Positions 12,054 to 27,900 of a DNA stretch of 64,000 nt are shown one piece after another; positions within the stretch are counted from its first letter, which is position 1; each line of letters opens with the position of its first letter. This stretch comes from Macrobrachium rosenbergii. Taxonomy: Eukaryota > Arthropoda > Malacostraca > Decapoda > Palaemonidae. Under the pieces are notes generated by a model. The model was not told where the DNA came from. It searched no databases and saw only the letters and a list, made by a program, of their open reading frames with translations. The position numbers and the translations under genes were made by a program. The stretch is from the NCBI RefSeq assembly GCF_040412425.1, contig NC_089744.1, positions 35,322,599 through 35,386,598 of the forward strand. Reading direction: 5' to 3'.

Positions 12054-15000
12054 CACTTTATTTTAAATATGAATTCATTTACTGTACAATATTTTACAAA
12101 AAAAGTGGTGCCAAGAGGCTGCAATTTTTATTTATTATTAAACAAAAAACTTACAGAAAAAAATACAATTATCAAAACCGAAGTGGGAATGCCACACTGT
12201 GTACCTTAGCAATAAACATAAAAATCTTAAAAAAAAAAAGCTCACACAACAAAACCTACAGAGGAAGTAAAAATAGGCTCAATAAAAACTATATTATTCT
12301 CCATCAACATAATGGTTATACTGCACGTATCATTCCAGACGTAGAACATAAAAATAACATCACTGTCTTTTAGCAACTGTATTAAAACTTTATTTCATTT
12401 CTCCAATCTCTGTTTTAAACTATATGTTGCATGGCATTAGATAACATCAAGGCAGGGCAATCTGTGTCACAGAAACATGAGAAGCATGATGATGGATGAG
12501 AGAAAACAGCCAACATTTCAGGTATATTTGAACAAAATCAAGCAAACTGTATTAAAATGGGGACAGAATATATATTTACCATTCTTTTTCAAATACCTTA
12601 ATTAAAAGTAAAAAAAATACTATCATGTTATTTAAAGAAAGCCTTTTTTAATGTAATAAAATAAATCAGAATGTCATTCACAGTACTTACTTGTTCATAG
12701 TATTTATTGTGCCCAACCAAGTGTTCTTTGTCATGAGCCTCTTCAGTTACAAGCACAACTTGCTTCTCTCCTAGTTTGTGATCGTATGGCCGGTAAGACT
12801 GAAAAACGTCAGTAAGCTGTCTTGATCGGTTTTTTACCTGAAAAAATGCAAGAGCATATTAAATACAATTCAAATTAAATTGTATGGAAATTTTTTAACA
12901 ACCAATCCTGTCACTCCTCACGCAGTTAGCAAAAAAAAAGACAAACAAATTTTGTTATTAAACTGGATAATTTTTAATATCATTCTCCAACAGAATAGTG
13001 TATTTTCTCTACCTTGCACATCCATTATATTTTATCCAGTAACATATCCATTTTCCTGTCCTCAAAACAGATTATCATCCTTACCCCTCTTCAAAACTTA
13101 GATAACAACCAATCTTACCTCTTTGGTGGGTATCCTCTTCATTTTTGCTGCTGGTGTTCCAGGACGGGGATAGAACTGATTTATGAAAAGAGATGGAAAT
13201 TTATACATGCTACACAGGTCAATTGTCTGTTTGAAGTCTTCCTCAGTTTCTGTGGGGAAGCCACAAATGATGTCTGTAGCAATAGTAATTCCAGGAACTC
13301 TGGAAAAAGAAATATGGCAAAATCATTAATAAGAACACTGATCTGTAATTTTGATAGTGTAGCCTCTGTTTGGTCTCAAAGGACATTGAATAATAGGTTT
13401 CAAAAACAAAGCTGTCTAATGTTATTGCCTTAATGCTAATTATCACTTTGTCAAACAAGAAAACACAGCACAACAATTACGGAATAGTCAAGCGATCTAC
13501 TCCTAACTTCTCAACTTGCAAGAGCCCTATGGGCTCCCAGTTAAAAAAAATAAGAACCCACCCATTAAAATTTTAAGGGACTACAACTTTTCACTTGGTC
13601 TTAAAACTTTGCTTGATTGGTGTAATGATGCCCGAAAAGTGCATGGTCAAACACTATTTCCGGAGCACACCCTGGGGATTAGTGAACTTTTGGACAGACC
13701 AGAGTGTAATGAGGAAGATGACTAACTTATACTGTCACAGGGCTCCCTAAGACAGAATAACCAATTACAAGGAATTCTTTTATAGTTGGTCTCAGCTTGA
13801 ATAGTACTTGTTGGCACAGTGATACAATAAAAGGACTCGCAGGAGGGCTGTATCTCCTGTCCCACAACGGCTGCCTCGGCTCTCTCTAAGTCCCACTTGC
13901 ACAGATGTAACAACAGCATACGTTAGTCATCTTCCTCATTACACTCTGGTCTGTCCAAGAGTTCACTAATCCCCAGGTTGTGTTCTGGAAATCATGTTTG
14001 ACTATGCATTTTTCCAGCATCATTACACCAATCAAGCAAAGTACTTAGTTTTAAGACCAAGTGAAAAGTTGTAGTCCCTTAAAATTTTAATGGGTGGGCT
14101 TTTATTTGTTTAAACAGGAGCCCATAGGTCTCTTGCAAGCTGAGAAGTTAGGAGTAGATCGCTTGGCTATGCTGTAATTGCTGTGCTGTTTTTTCTTGTT
14201 TGACAATGTGATAATTAGCATTAAGGCAATAACATTAGACAGCTTTGTTTTTGAAACCTATTATGCAATGTGCTTTTTAACACTGAGAGATAATTAGAGG
14301 TTACCAAAAGGGTAAGTCGGGTTAACCTAACTTCTTGTTTACGAAACATAGATGTGAGCATAGCTTCCAATCGTGCTTGACCTTACAAGCCTTGGTGTTT
14401 ACTAAAGGCCAGTATTTCCTTTGTAATGTTTTATAATCACATAATCAAACTAAATGGTTTTTGTCATATCAACAATTATCTCCAGCTATCCTTAATATCG
14501 GGTTTTTTTCAAGAATTAAAGAAAATACATTCCTGCGGATCTACTTCCAACTGGTACAGTATTACTCCTCTGGTAGTGACGTCACAGGTGTTGAGAAAAT
14601 TGTTGTGATGTTGTCTTTTTCCTAAGGCAATATAAACGTAGTACTACTTTTATGGAATGGTGAGCTTTGCCAAATATTTTAAAATCTTAGTGATACATAC
14701 TGTTATTTTTGGTACAATAACTCCAATTATTGATTTTATTTACGTACCAACTAATGTAGCCTTTAGGCTACATAACCTTTATCTGGTACTTGGGAATAGA
14801 CCAGATAATCAAAGGTTATGAAATGTGTAGAAATATACAGTAAGGATATCCATTTAGTTTTGTCTTAATTGACTTCAGAAGCATTTGTGAGTAAATCCTT
14901 CAAGGTAAGGCTATTGTAGTAATTGTGATTTAATATTTTAAAACACGACTACTATTTTATGGATATGACCGATTGATCATGTTTCCTTACATCATGCTAT

Positions 15001-18000
15001 GGACATGTACTTGTGACCGTGTAGGCCTGGGTTAATTTGAAGTGTTTGCTTGTTTGCTGCCTATACAGTGATATAGGTAGCTGACACTAGGTAGTTTTTA
15101 TCAAACACTTGTTCCTTTTATCACTACTGGGCTACTATTATGCAGAACCTATACATTACCTGCACCACAGTGAATTGCTCAGTCTGCTTTTCGCCTGTGG
15201 AAATGGCTCATAACTACCTGCCATGAGCCAGCCCCTGAGGGGATAAAGGAGAATTTGGTTGGTGGCTGGACATGTGTGCAATATGCAACATGCTTCTAGC
15301 AGCAAGTTTAAATGACGAAAGAACTCATTTTTAAGCAATCTATATGAGTTTAGGTTTCAAACGGAGTCTGGAAGAAGGAGACTACTGTACAGTACATCGT
15401 TCCGGCAAAACTGTGGCAGCGTGTTTCCATCCCTTTCCAAGTAGAATCCACAATTGGGCCAGTACTCCAAAAGCAGTGGATTCCAGGAACTCTCATTTCA
15501 ACTCTCCGATGGAGACAAAGCCTTTCCTTGGGAGAGGAGGTCACTGATATCTGAAATTTCTGATCAGTATTTTTATCACCTTTAATTAGTCTCCATAGAA
15601 ACAGCTGAATTTTGTACTCTGAATTTCATACTAATTGCTAAAAACCACAACTTTTGTATTCATAAAATAAACAACCATCTTTTATTTATGTATAACACTA
15701 AGAAAGACCCAGTCAGCTGAGTGCTTTGACAGCAAAAATTTTACTTTTTAAGTTATTCTCACAGGTAAGTACCAATAGTTCCCTGCCACTTGGAGAAGGC
15801 CCCCTTACAAACTGTTATCATATCACTGTAAACTTGGCTTGCACTACCTGTGATGGGTAGCTAACAGATATGCACTGCCTGTGATAGGTAGCTAAGAGAT
15901 TACTGTACTTCTTAAGCCTTGCATTACTAAAGAAAGCTGGCATAGCGATTCCACTGATACAAAAAATAAAGTTTGCACCATTTCAAAGTATTCTGAGACA
16001 AAATTTTTTCTAATAGGCCTGTCATGATTGGCCACTATACCTAAGTTGTGAAACTGTATATTGTGTCAGCTTTTATCTATGGAATAAATTTTTAAAAATT
16101 GCATTTTACATACCATATGTATTCATCTAATTTTATTTCTGTATTAACTTTAGTAATTAATCAACAATTCTGATTATCAAAGCACATGCCTTAGACTTTT
16201 GGGACGTTTCATTAGTCAAAAGTGAGGTTGGAGATGGAAGGTGACAATCTTTACTTATGGCACTCAAATAATAATATAAATATATTTGACAAGAAGGCAT
16301 CAGCGTCAACTTTGCGTCAACGTCATTCATGGACAGTTCAAATTAGTTTTTTATATTCAGTGGGAATACCATACTGATTCAAGCCTTTCACACCACTGGT
16401 CTGTGGATGCTGATGATTTTACAGTTTTTAAGTCAATATTCTGCACATGACAGACATGGGTAGTGTGTTGAGAGGATAAAAACAAATAAGGAAGTCTTGG
16501 AAAGATGTAGTGCCTGCCAGCTGGAGAAAATCAAAATGGTTTAGACATGTCAAGTAGTGAAGAGAAATTTATCATATAAGTGGCTGACTAGATAGAGAAA
16601 ATAGCAGAGAGAGTGGTTACATGAGGACCTAAGCCAGACAGAAAGTCAGACAGGAATGCAAAAAAAAAAAAAAAAATTAGAAAATTCATTTCATACACAG
16701 TGTGTCAAAGTTTCTCCAATGTTGAAAGTCCATTTTCTTGAACATTCAGTTTTCTTTACAAGAATAACAACTTTAGGCCTAGTTTCCAGGACATATTTGC
16801 CAATTCATCAAATGCCCCTTCCTACATATTTCCAAGCTAAAAATGGAAAAGCTGATGGAAAAGCATTACTTAGATATGTTTAGACAGGAAATTTTCAATA
16901 CCTCTCACGTAAGAAATCAACTACATGGCGAAAATCTTTAACAGTGTATTCTCTTCTCATGTCTCCAAGGACACCATCACTCCCTGACTGGACAGGAACA
17001 TGTAGAAATGCATAAACTCTGGGATGCTGCATAATCTTGGCCATCTCCTAAAAAAGAAAAAATGAAAACCTTCAGTATTCTTATAAGTAGACTGTTATAC
17101 AATAACTATACTTTGCAAAACACTTAGCATTAATACATTTCAAGAGAATTCCAAGTTTTCAACCAATAGTAAATATCAAGTGTGGGAAATAAATAAATAA
17201 AAAATTTACAATCATTTTCAACATTTCAATTTACCAAATTTTTAAACAGTTGTAATTTATCAAATAAGATCTAATACACTGTATTTGCTAGCATATTAGA
17301 TGGAATTTTTTTCTAGAAAAGGTTATGAAATTCATGTTGCATCCTACAGGGATAGGGTCAAGCGTACAGACAAGTTTAATCTTCTAGTGATGAGTAACAA
17401 ATCTTCCCCTCACACATAAACACAAACTACTTTGGTCTCTCATAATAAAGATACACTTGACAGATATAAAAGCCATGTAATGGAATTTGGAATCATCTAT
17501 TTCCCAATAAACAGATGATATAAAAAATCAAATACAATCAAATAAAATATAGTAGGTTCTATCTTGGGGGAGGAGTCATCTCAAGTTTTTCGTAATTACT
17601 GTACTATACTTTATAGTTGTCAGTGACTATTATTTAAAGTAAAGGGTATTACCTGTGTAATAATCAACTAGCATTACATGTTTTAACTGTTCATTATATG
17701 TGCATAAGTCATTATGATTTTACTGTTTCTTATGTTACATTCCCTATCATCAAAAGTCAGTAAATATTATCTATGTGACATTACATGACAATTTTTTTCT
17801 CTTCATACAAATTTCTAATCATTAGTGTATGGCTAACAGACATTTAGTTTGGTGCAGTTGAAAATTCAAGTAGCCAACTGTGATTTGTAGGGTAGAATGA
17901 TAGCATCTCACTTGAATAAAAATATTGCTTATACTCTATATCTTTAAGAGAATTGACATTACAGTATTGGTAGTATATTGTACGTGAAAAAAAAGATGAA

Positions 18001-21000
18001 AGAAAGACTCTTAAGGTTAGTTAGAATGATAAACATTTATATGATTGAATATGTTCATTAGTATTATTACCCAAGTTCAAGTAACTGTGATGCACTGTGA
18101 CAATGTAAGGAGGATTCTTTTTTATATCATGCATAAACAATAATTTAATATATCTGACATTGTAAAGGTTTACAATTACAGTACCAGTAACATATGGCTA
18201 TTTGCATGTTGGAGAGAAAGTGGGAAGGAGGTAAGACTACTCAGACAGATGTTCCTATGAGTGGTTATTTGTTCATAACATATGAAGGCATTAGTTCAAG
18301 TACCTATAATTTATTTTGTATATTTAACATCACATTAATAACAATAATATTATATCTTTAATAGGATTCAAAGTACTGTCAAAAATGAATGCTAACACAA
18401 AGACAGAGAGAGGAAACAACAAGAGATGATAGGCTATTCTTATGTTAATCAGTGCATTAGGCAAAGGCCATTACTGTAATTCAAAAAGATGCCAAAATTT
18501 TTAAAGGGCAGGCCCCCTAAAATGTATAAAAATGAAAATTTTTATAAAATTAATTATTTGAATATCTACCTACTGTTAAAGGTGCAACTGGCATTCAAAA
18601 TAAAAATAACGCTTAGCTAACCCACTAGGACTGTCTCTGTAATCACATGTTTCCAACCAAGTGGCATTGGAATGTTTACATTCTTGTCAAAATTCTTCAT
18701 GACCATGCACTAAGGTTTGGGAAGGCTGGGTGGGTTTCCACTTTAACAGTAGGAAAGTATCCAAATAATTAATTTTATCATAAAAACTTTCATTATTTGT
18801 ACCGAATCTTACCTACGGTCAAAGTTAGCTGACTACCACACTGAATGAGGATGGTAGGTTAGTGCAGCCAGAGAAACAATTGTTCAGCCAAATGAACTAA
18901 AAGCTTTTTAATGAGGTGATAAAGTCTATCAATATTCCTGCCTGTTTAGTGATCCTTACTAGTAAGTACTGTCGCCAGCCACTGGAACCACAACAGGGTG
19001 TAAGGCCCTCGTAGTGAGACTTGTCTAAGGATCCTTACAGGGATTGATTGATTAATTGTGAAAAAGGACTCTATCTTACACAGTGCTAGCAACTCCTGTG
19101 CCTGAGTCGAAAGCCCATAACTGGCAGTCCATACCATATTTGAAGGTGCACTCCTATACACCAATGTGTACGTCCATGCTCCAAAAATTCAACGTCATGA
19201 TTACCTAACAATTAATGATAAGATAGAAAGCAAGGTTACTATCCTATTTGGTTCAGGAGAAAGTGTTCCCGCCACAATGATAGGACTAACAGCTTCACAC
19301 ATCTCATACTAAATTTGAACTTATCACAAATAATATAAGGCAATAACAGTAACATTTCCTCTGAGTGGCACTGACAACCTTCTCTAGTGAAAAAGAAATA
19401 AAAAGATGTGCTTCCAGTACAGAAGCCATAGGCTTATTTTCAAAAAATGTAAAAACTCAGGAATCAACTCTGTGCATTGACTCGAGCATTCTTGGACACA
19501 GGAGTGTTTGACCTCCTAACTCAACAGTATAAATTCTTAAATCCTCCTCTTAAAGGTTTAAGTCTATCCAGGTAAACCCTTTAACTTCTAACTGGACATA
19601 ACAAACCCACTTCTTCATTGCCTACCAAACCAGTTGAATCAGGTACTGTCACAAAACTGGGAAGGGCTTTCACTTTATCTTTTCCCTAAGCAATGACAGA
19701 AAAAGAGAGAGGTTGCTACTAGGACAAAGCCCACATACAAGAAAGGGGTTGAAGCTCATTATAATACACTTTGCCACAGCAAGAGCTAAAAGGAAAGGTG
19801 TCTTAAAATTTCTTAAGCGATGCTTTATCAAAACACTCTAACTAAGGTAATGTTAAAATCTTAAGGACCATGTCCAAATTTCATCATAAACCATGACAGG
19901 AAGATTTGAAACTTCCAGCATAAGAGATTGAAAGCCTCTTCAAAATTTAAATCGTGAGCGGTATTCCGGTCAGCATGATGCAGAACTCAAGATAATGAAA
20001 AGTGGCATCCTTTGATTGCTGTGACAGGAAACTGCTTTGTGTACCTGAAATACTGGCAAGACTTAAATCAGGATATCTATAGTGTTCCAGGTGCTGGATA
20101 TCCCTCTGGACAAGCACCAAGATCAATAAACTGACAAATGTTATTGATACAGTCTAACAGCGGAGGGCCTTCTAGACTTAGGATTACTTTCTTGGCCACT
20201 TGAGAAATGCCCTTAGGGTGTAACAGACGATTGACAATCTCCATGCACTCAGATGAAGCATGTGGAGGTTTAATGGAATCTTCTCAACTAACTGTCTAAA
20301 AAGATCGTTCCTGAACAGAAAAAGATGAGAAACATCTACCGCCAAGAAAGAAAGTCCGGGAAACCATTCTCTTTGGGGCCACCAATGAGCTATCAAAACC
20401 ATCCTTGTGTTCTGCAAAGCTCGCAATTTGATGAGTACTTACTCAAAACAGCAAACACAGGAAAAGCATTAAGGTCTAGATTCAACCATTCTTGAAGAAA
20501 GGCATCAACTTACCATGCCTGAGGATCCTGGCATGGGGGCAGTAAACTGGTAGTGTTGCATTTTGGGCAGTCATGAACAGATTGGTGTTAGGGTCTCCCC
20601 AAAAGTTCCACAATTTCTGGCAAACCTGAGGAAGAGGAGACCATCTGACAGAGGACCTTGTCCTTTCTTGCTGAGTTGGTCTTTGATGGTAATATTTCTT
20701 CCTAGGATAAAATGAGATAAAGGAATGATGTTCTTGGACTCTGTCTAAAGGAGATGGAGGTTTCTTTGCTAGCCTGATCAGATCTCTAGATCTGTGACTC
20801 CTTGTCTTCTTATGTAAGAATCGAGAGGTTGAATTGTTGGAAAAGACTGCGATCATATTGTCTCTTGGCTAGATGTTCCGCTTGCACAAGACCATTCCAA
20901 ACTGGATTGTTTACCGCCGAACTCCTTGACATCATATGTTTCTCAGCATGGCCCCCCAATCTGCCTATGAGACATCTGAGGGCAGTGTAAAGATTTTTGA

Positions 21001-24000
21001 GGTTTACAGGCCAACACATGAAAGTTCTCAAAAGGGGTAGAAAAGTACCTATCCATCTCTCTGTCCGAAAAACCCTGAAAAGAGAGAGGCGATCTTCATC
21101 TCCAGATAAACAATTAACTGGATCAGAAAAACATGTACTGTATTTGTCAACATCGAACAAAATGCCCCACCTGAGGATAGACATAAAAGAGAATCCTTCA
21201 CCTTCGAGATCACCAGAAATGAATTGGTGAAAACGAACCCATTGTCTAAATATAAGAGAACTCTGATATCAAGCAGATGACTCCATTCTGCTAAAGATGC
21301 CAAGACACAGGAGAATACTTGTGGTGCTGTACTCGGACCAAAAGACAGAGCTTAGAATTGGAATACCTTCCCTTAGAAGAGAAAGTGTATATACTACTTC
21401 GACTGGAGATGTACTGGGACATGGATGTACGTGTCCTACAACTGTCAAAAGAAATCATCCTTTGCCCTTCCGGAAGGCCACCAGGAGCAAACTGAATTAA
21501 TTCATCCAAAAAGGATTAATATGAATAAATCTGAGACTGGAAATCTCCAATACTGGCCTCCAGCTCCCAACCTGAGGTCTTGGGAACAAGAAAAATTGAA
21601 GGTAAAACCTTGGTGACTAGACTAAAAATGGCTCAATGGCCTCATTGCATAACAACAGTCGGATCTACCCTTCCCAACTCAGAACTTCTCTGCGTGAAGA
21701 GAGTGAGGAGAGAAGGATATTGGGAAGTTGATATGGGTGGATATATAACAAAAGGTACCAAGAATCCTTCCTGAGAACCATCACAACCAAAGGTTCTTCT
21801 AGAAACTTTGCCAAACACTCCAGAAACCCTGTGCACAGCCTCCTGAAGTCAAAGATCCAGGAGTTGTACCAGCAGCTGGAGGTACCTGCTAACAGTGAAT
21901 TCACGCTTATCACTTCCTGAGAGCACTTCAAAGAAAAATGGATACAATAAATATAAATGACTAAGAAAAAATGGAAAATGAACTCGTGATAAGCACTGGG
22001 ATAGTAGTTCTCAGTGAAGTAAACACCAGGCCAACAATAAGCAGAGCTGATTATTGCAATGCATGGTCACAAAATGTGAAGAAAATGACTGTGATATACC
22101 TAGGTATCCCTAGATCATATGCATGATGATATTATCCTCTTCAGTCTTCAGAGACAATAACATGGCAAACCTAGGAACAGTTGGGATGCAAACACAAGTA
22201 CAGTATAGGCATATTTATGATTAATGGGGTTGTAATGGGACAAAATAATAATAAATGAAAGTGGTATACAAAAAGAACCATCACTTACCTCCAAATGGTC
22301 TAATATATAGGGAGGATTTGTCATGCCCAACCGTAACCGACAACCATCTGGTATAACATCAACTAATTTCCATAACAATTCAGGCAGCGTGACACCTATG
22401 TCTCTCCCATAAGCACCAGTGTCTTCAGAAGTGAGCCAAACTTCACAAACACCTTCGTTGAAAGACTGTTGTGCTCTAGCTACTATTTCCTCTGAAATCA
22501 TACAGTAAAACCTTAAAAATAAAATATAAACAATCTGAGCCAAGGCTGCATTTATAATATGTATATCTTAAACACAGTCTTTCTGATATGTATGCATATA
22601 AAGTGAAAAATCCATGAGCAGTATTTCATTATACCTTTTCCAAAAGTTCCCCAATACCTTTGATGCTTATACCTTCCTTCATCTTCAGTTTCAGCAAAAA
22701 ACAAGAACAATAATGAGGGGGGGGGTGAGCTAGATAAGTAATTTTGCTTGCACTTACAAAAAAAATTTTCTTTTGATATATCATCTTTTTCCTTATGAAT
22801 GTAAAACCCTTAGAAAAAAATTGTCTATTTATATTTTTTTTTCTTTTTAATTTTTAATTCTTAACTCCTAAAACTCTTATCAATTATTTTATATGTACTT
22901 TTTAAAAATTCAAGGTCTTTGGCCTTTTGTTTAACAGATTAAGAGCACAGGTAGCCCCACACATAAGGAAAGATCTCTGGTTTCCTAGAAGTTAACTACT
23001 TTTTTTTTATGTACAGTACTGTACTAAGGACTCTTACCTGTATGAAACCAGTGGGGTTGGAGGATGAACATTTTGTAATACTGGTAAAAGTAATGGGATT
23101 GTATGTGATTTGAGAAATAATTTTTTTTTTTAATCAAATTAGTTTTACCTTAAACATTGCTTATAATTATCCCAAAATCCCAAACAGCAATTTAGGCACG
23201 ACACAACAAGCTGCTGAACAGCCCAGAAACAGCAGGTTTAGCACCTAAAAGATCCAATACAGAGTCCCTGGGGTATACAGTATTGGCAAAGAACCCATAA
23301 ATCTGCAAGCAACATGGATTTGTACTTATAAGAAAAACCCTTGATGAAGACAGTATAATTAAGGCATTTGCAGGTCCATGGTGTGCAATTGTAATATTTG
23401 CTAAATATGTATGTGAGACATCCTGGTGAGTACCATACAAATACATCATGAAGGGTGCCATAATGCATGATAGGAGGATTAAGATGAACAGAATAGAGAA
23501 TAGAATATAGAATTTAGGCCACAGGCCAGTGCTGGGACCTATGAAGTAATTCAGTGCTGAAACAAAAATTAACAGCAAGCAGCTCTGACAGGTGTACCAG
23601 AAGGAAAGCCTCGCAGTTGTACTATAAAACAATTGTTAGAGGGTGGAAAGTCAGATGAAATAAGAACAGAGGTACAGCAAAAATGAAAGAGGTTACAGCT
23701 AGGGGATGAAGAGATGGGGCAAAGACCCTTAAGCAATGCCTACAGTGCACCACCTGAGGTGCACTGACGGCACTACCCCCCTACGGAGGAATTTAGATGA
23801 AGAACATGATGATTCTACCATGTTCAAACCCTCAATTAAAGCAGACACCACTTGTCCTGTTGCTAATATGGATCCTGTTTCGGGTATGTTTTTATGCTGT
23901 ATTTTGGTGGCACTGCTGCCTTCAAAGTAGCAGAAGAAAAGTCTTATCCCTAAAAACCAAATTAGATTTTAGGCCTCCTTGATAGAGGGTGGTTTTGATC

Positions 24001-24907
24001 TGTTATTATCAAGTACCATGTGCTCAAGTACTACGTACCAAGTATTAAGTGCCAAAGACAACCTTGCAAGATACTGCACAAGGAATGGACAAGCTGGGAT
24101 CACATGTACAAAAAGTTGGAGAGCAAACCAGTAACTTCTTGCTATTATTATTTTAGAATAGGCTTGCATTAGTATTATACAGAAAATTATGGAAAATATT
24201 TTAGTGAGGGACCATCCACTATGAATGTATCTGCCAATGAATGGTAAAACTGCTTATAAAATTTTATCAAAGAACTACTGATCTCACTACATCATCCTAC
24301 TGCACTTAAAAGTCATCAAGGTATACACTTGCCAAATTATTTTGATAGCCATTCACTAGTTTTAAAACACATATATAAGTGTAAAGACAAATTATTCAAT
24401 AAAAAAAGTTTGACATCTTTTCTTATCACTTTCTATTCTCCCTTACCCAGCATTATATGGTATGATTTATTTACTAACAAGGAGGTACAGTTATTGGTAT
24501 TTCTACAATTCCTTTGCTTGGTCATCAGTGTGGTGTGCCTCTTATTGGCTTTAATATTAATATATGAACCACAGTAATAAAGTCAGACCCCAGTAGCGCT
24601 AGGTTAGCCACAGTGAAATAAATCAGCAAATGAAATTCTTACTGCACACACCATACTAACAAGTAAAAAGATGATCAAAGTGCCTTCACAGTGCCTACAT
24701 CCTGATTCATCTTTTCATATGTGCAGGCAATGTACATTTACATCATTGTTGTCACCATCACTGTCATGGCTGGAGCACAAATGAGGAAGCAGTCAGTGTG
24801 TTGTCACCATCACTGTCATGGCTGGAGCACAAAATGAGGAAGCAATCAGTGAGTGCCCAAACTTTTTTTCTTATTTTTATTTATCTTATATTATCTACAA
24901 CATTTCC

Positions 24908-24975
<68 letters not shown>

Positions 24976-27900
24976 CAATACAGTGCTAAGAAACTCCTCT
25001 ACATATCTGTACCATACAAACACACACAACTTCCCTCTCTCTCTATCCTTTCTCATTTTATATTTTAATGCAAAATGGAAAGGCCTGAAGCATTTTTGAT
25101 GAAATTTACCAAAAGAGGTAGCCTTAAAATCTATGACACAAAGCTTCAAAGATTTAAGCTACGCAATACTATGCACACCAACTCCACTTGTAAACAGCAG
25201 TGCTGTGTGTTTTCATGGCTTAAAACTTGCTTCTGACTTTGAATCTTTATAGGTGTACCCCCTGATTGGTTTTCCATACACTTAATATAGTCACAAAGTT
25301 TTTCTTTGGCTTTCTTGATATAGTACCATCATTTAGATAATGAACTCCTCATATACAACAGGTATCAAAAACTAATCTCAATCCAATGAGATATTTTCAC
25401 ACCATGATGTTTAGAAGCTATTGATTTTTCAATATATCACAATAATTACTAGTCAGAAACAACAGATCATATGAAAAGAGAATAACAAATATGAAATATA
25501 CCCAAAGATTTAAGTAGCAAAAACACACTTTTGCTAGGCTAATGAGGTCTTGCTAGACTAAATCAGCCAAGTCACTACAAAGCAAACAACACTGTAATAT
25601 TTGGGTTTGTTGTGCATTGTTTCATGATTATCCTTTGTAATACATATTCAACATAGTATTTTACGACACAGAAAATGGATGAGTCAAGCTTGTCGTAAGT
25701 CAGGGACAATCCATAATGTATTACAATACTAATGTATTACAATACTAACTTCAAATGAGATGCAAAATCAAAATGATTAAGTGTGCTGAACTAGAAAGCT
25801 TACACATTAACCCTTAAACGTTGAGCCTCTATTTACAAAAACGTCTCCCGTATGCAGGCGGCGTTCGGGAGTTAGCGCCGAAGCGGAAAAAAAGTTTTTT
25901 TTTTTCAAAAAATCACAGCACGCTTAGTTTTTAAGATTAAGATTTCATTTTTCGCTCCTTTTTTGTCATTGCCTGAAATTTAGTATGCAACCATCAGAAA
26001 TGAAAAAAAATATCATTATCATATATAAATATTGAAATATATGACAGCGCAAAAAAAATTTTCATATATAATTTTATACAAATCGCGCTGTGAGCAAATC
26101 GGTTAAAGCTAACGGGTTATTTTTTTTTCTTTGTATTGTACACTAAATTGTGATGATTTTGGTATATAACAAATTGTAAAACGATCAAAGCAACACAGAG
26201 AAAATATTATCACAAAATGATGCATGAATTCGTAACGAGCGGACGTAAAAAGATGTTTTTTTCAAAAATTCACCATAAATCGAAATATTGTGCTAGAGAC
26301 TTCCCGTTTGTTGAAAAATGAAGCTAATTGATTGAATATTACTAGAATGTAAGTGTTTTAGCTTACAATTGCAGTTTTCGACCATTTCAGACGAGTTAAA
26401 GTTGACCGAAAGTAGAATTTTTTCTATTTATCGTGATTTATATGAAAATTTTTCAAAACTGATAACAGCTACAACCTTGAGTTATTTTCTGTTGTATTGT
26501 ACATGAAATTGCGCACATTTTCATACATAAAAGTTTATGTAACGACTAATATAAAACGGTGCAAACATTACGACAACTTGACGAAAGAATTTCTGAGATG
26601 TTTGGCCGAGTTACCGCGCGGACGTAAGGAAAATGTTTTTTTCAAAAATTCACCATAAATCGAAATATTGTGCTAGAGACTTCCAATTTATTGCAAAAAG
26701 AAGGTAAATGATTGAATATTACTAGAATGTAAGAGTTTTAGCTTACAATTGCGTTTTTCGACCATTTCGGTCGAGTTAAAGTTGACCGAAGGTTGAAATT
26801 TTGGCAGTTATCGTGATTTATGTGAAAATATTTCAAAACTGATAAAAGCTACAACCATGAGCTATTTTCTGTTGTATTCTACATGAAATTGCACACATTT
26901 TCATATATAAAAGTTTATGTAACGACTAATATAAAACGATGCAAACATTACGACAACATGACGAAAGAATTTCTGAGATGTTTGGCCGAGTTACCGAGCG
27001 CAGACGTAAGGAAAAAGTTTTTTTTTTTTAGAAATTCACCATAAATCGAAATATTGTGCTAGAGACTTCCAGTTTGTTGCAAAATGAAGGTACATGATTG
27101 AATATTACTAGAATGTAAGAGTTTTAGCTTATAACTGCGTTTTTTTACCATTTCGGTCGCTTTAAAGTTGACCGAAGGTTGAAATTTTGGCAGTTATCGT
27201 GATTTATATGAAAATATTTCAAAACTGATAAAAGCTACAACCATGAGTTATTTTCTGTTGTATTCTACATGAAGTTGCGCACATTTCCATATATAAAACT
27301 TTATGTAACGACTAATATAAAACGGTGCAAACATTACGACAACGTGATGAAAGAATTTCTGGCGCGGACGTAAGGAAAAAGTTTTTTTCAAAAATTCACC
27401 ATAAATCGAAATATTGTGCTAAAGACTTCCAATTTGTTGCAAAATGAAGGTAAATGATTGAATATTACTAGAATTTAAGAGTTTTAGCTTAAAATTGCGT
27501 TTTTTTACCATTTCGGTCGAGTCAAAGTTGACTGAAGGTTGAAATTTTGGCAGTTATCGTGGTTTATATGAAAATATTTCCAAACTGATAAAAGCTACAA
27601 CCATGGGTTGTATGTTGCTGTATTTTACATGAAATTGCGCACATTTTCATATATAAAACTTTATGTAACGGCTAATATAAAACAGTGCAAAACTTACGAC
27701 AAAATGACGAGAGAATTTCTTAAATTTTCGGCCGAGTTACCGCGCAGGCGTAAGGAAATTTTTTTTCAAAAATTCACCATAAATCGAAATATTGTGCTAG
27801 AGAATTCCAATTTTTTGCAAAATGAAGGTAAATTATTGAATATTACTAGAATGTAAGAGTTTTAGCTTACAATTGCGTTTTTCGACCATTTCGGTCGAGT

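Noticed and set aside
13516..13725. 69-codon open frame in the left arm of the inverted repeat
   Set aside because: The inverse copy in the right arm carries indels that break it, and no motif or splice context supports a gene.
16480..16650. Possible LINE 3' remnant (KWFRHVK-like)
   Set aside because: Too short and too degraded to assign to a family.
24818..25149. Open frames with repeated Arg-Glu or Ser-Leu
   Set aside because: They are translations of the GA microsatellite; the same holds at 57401-57824 and 61904-62306.
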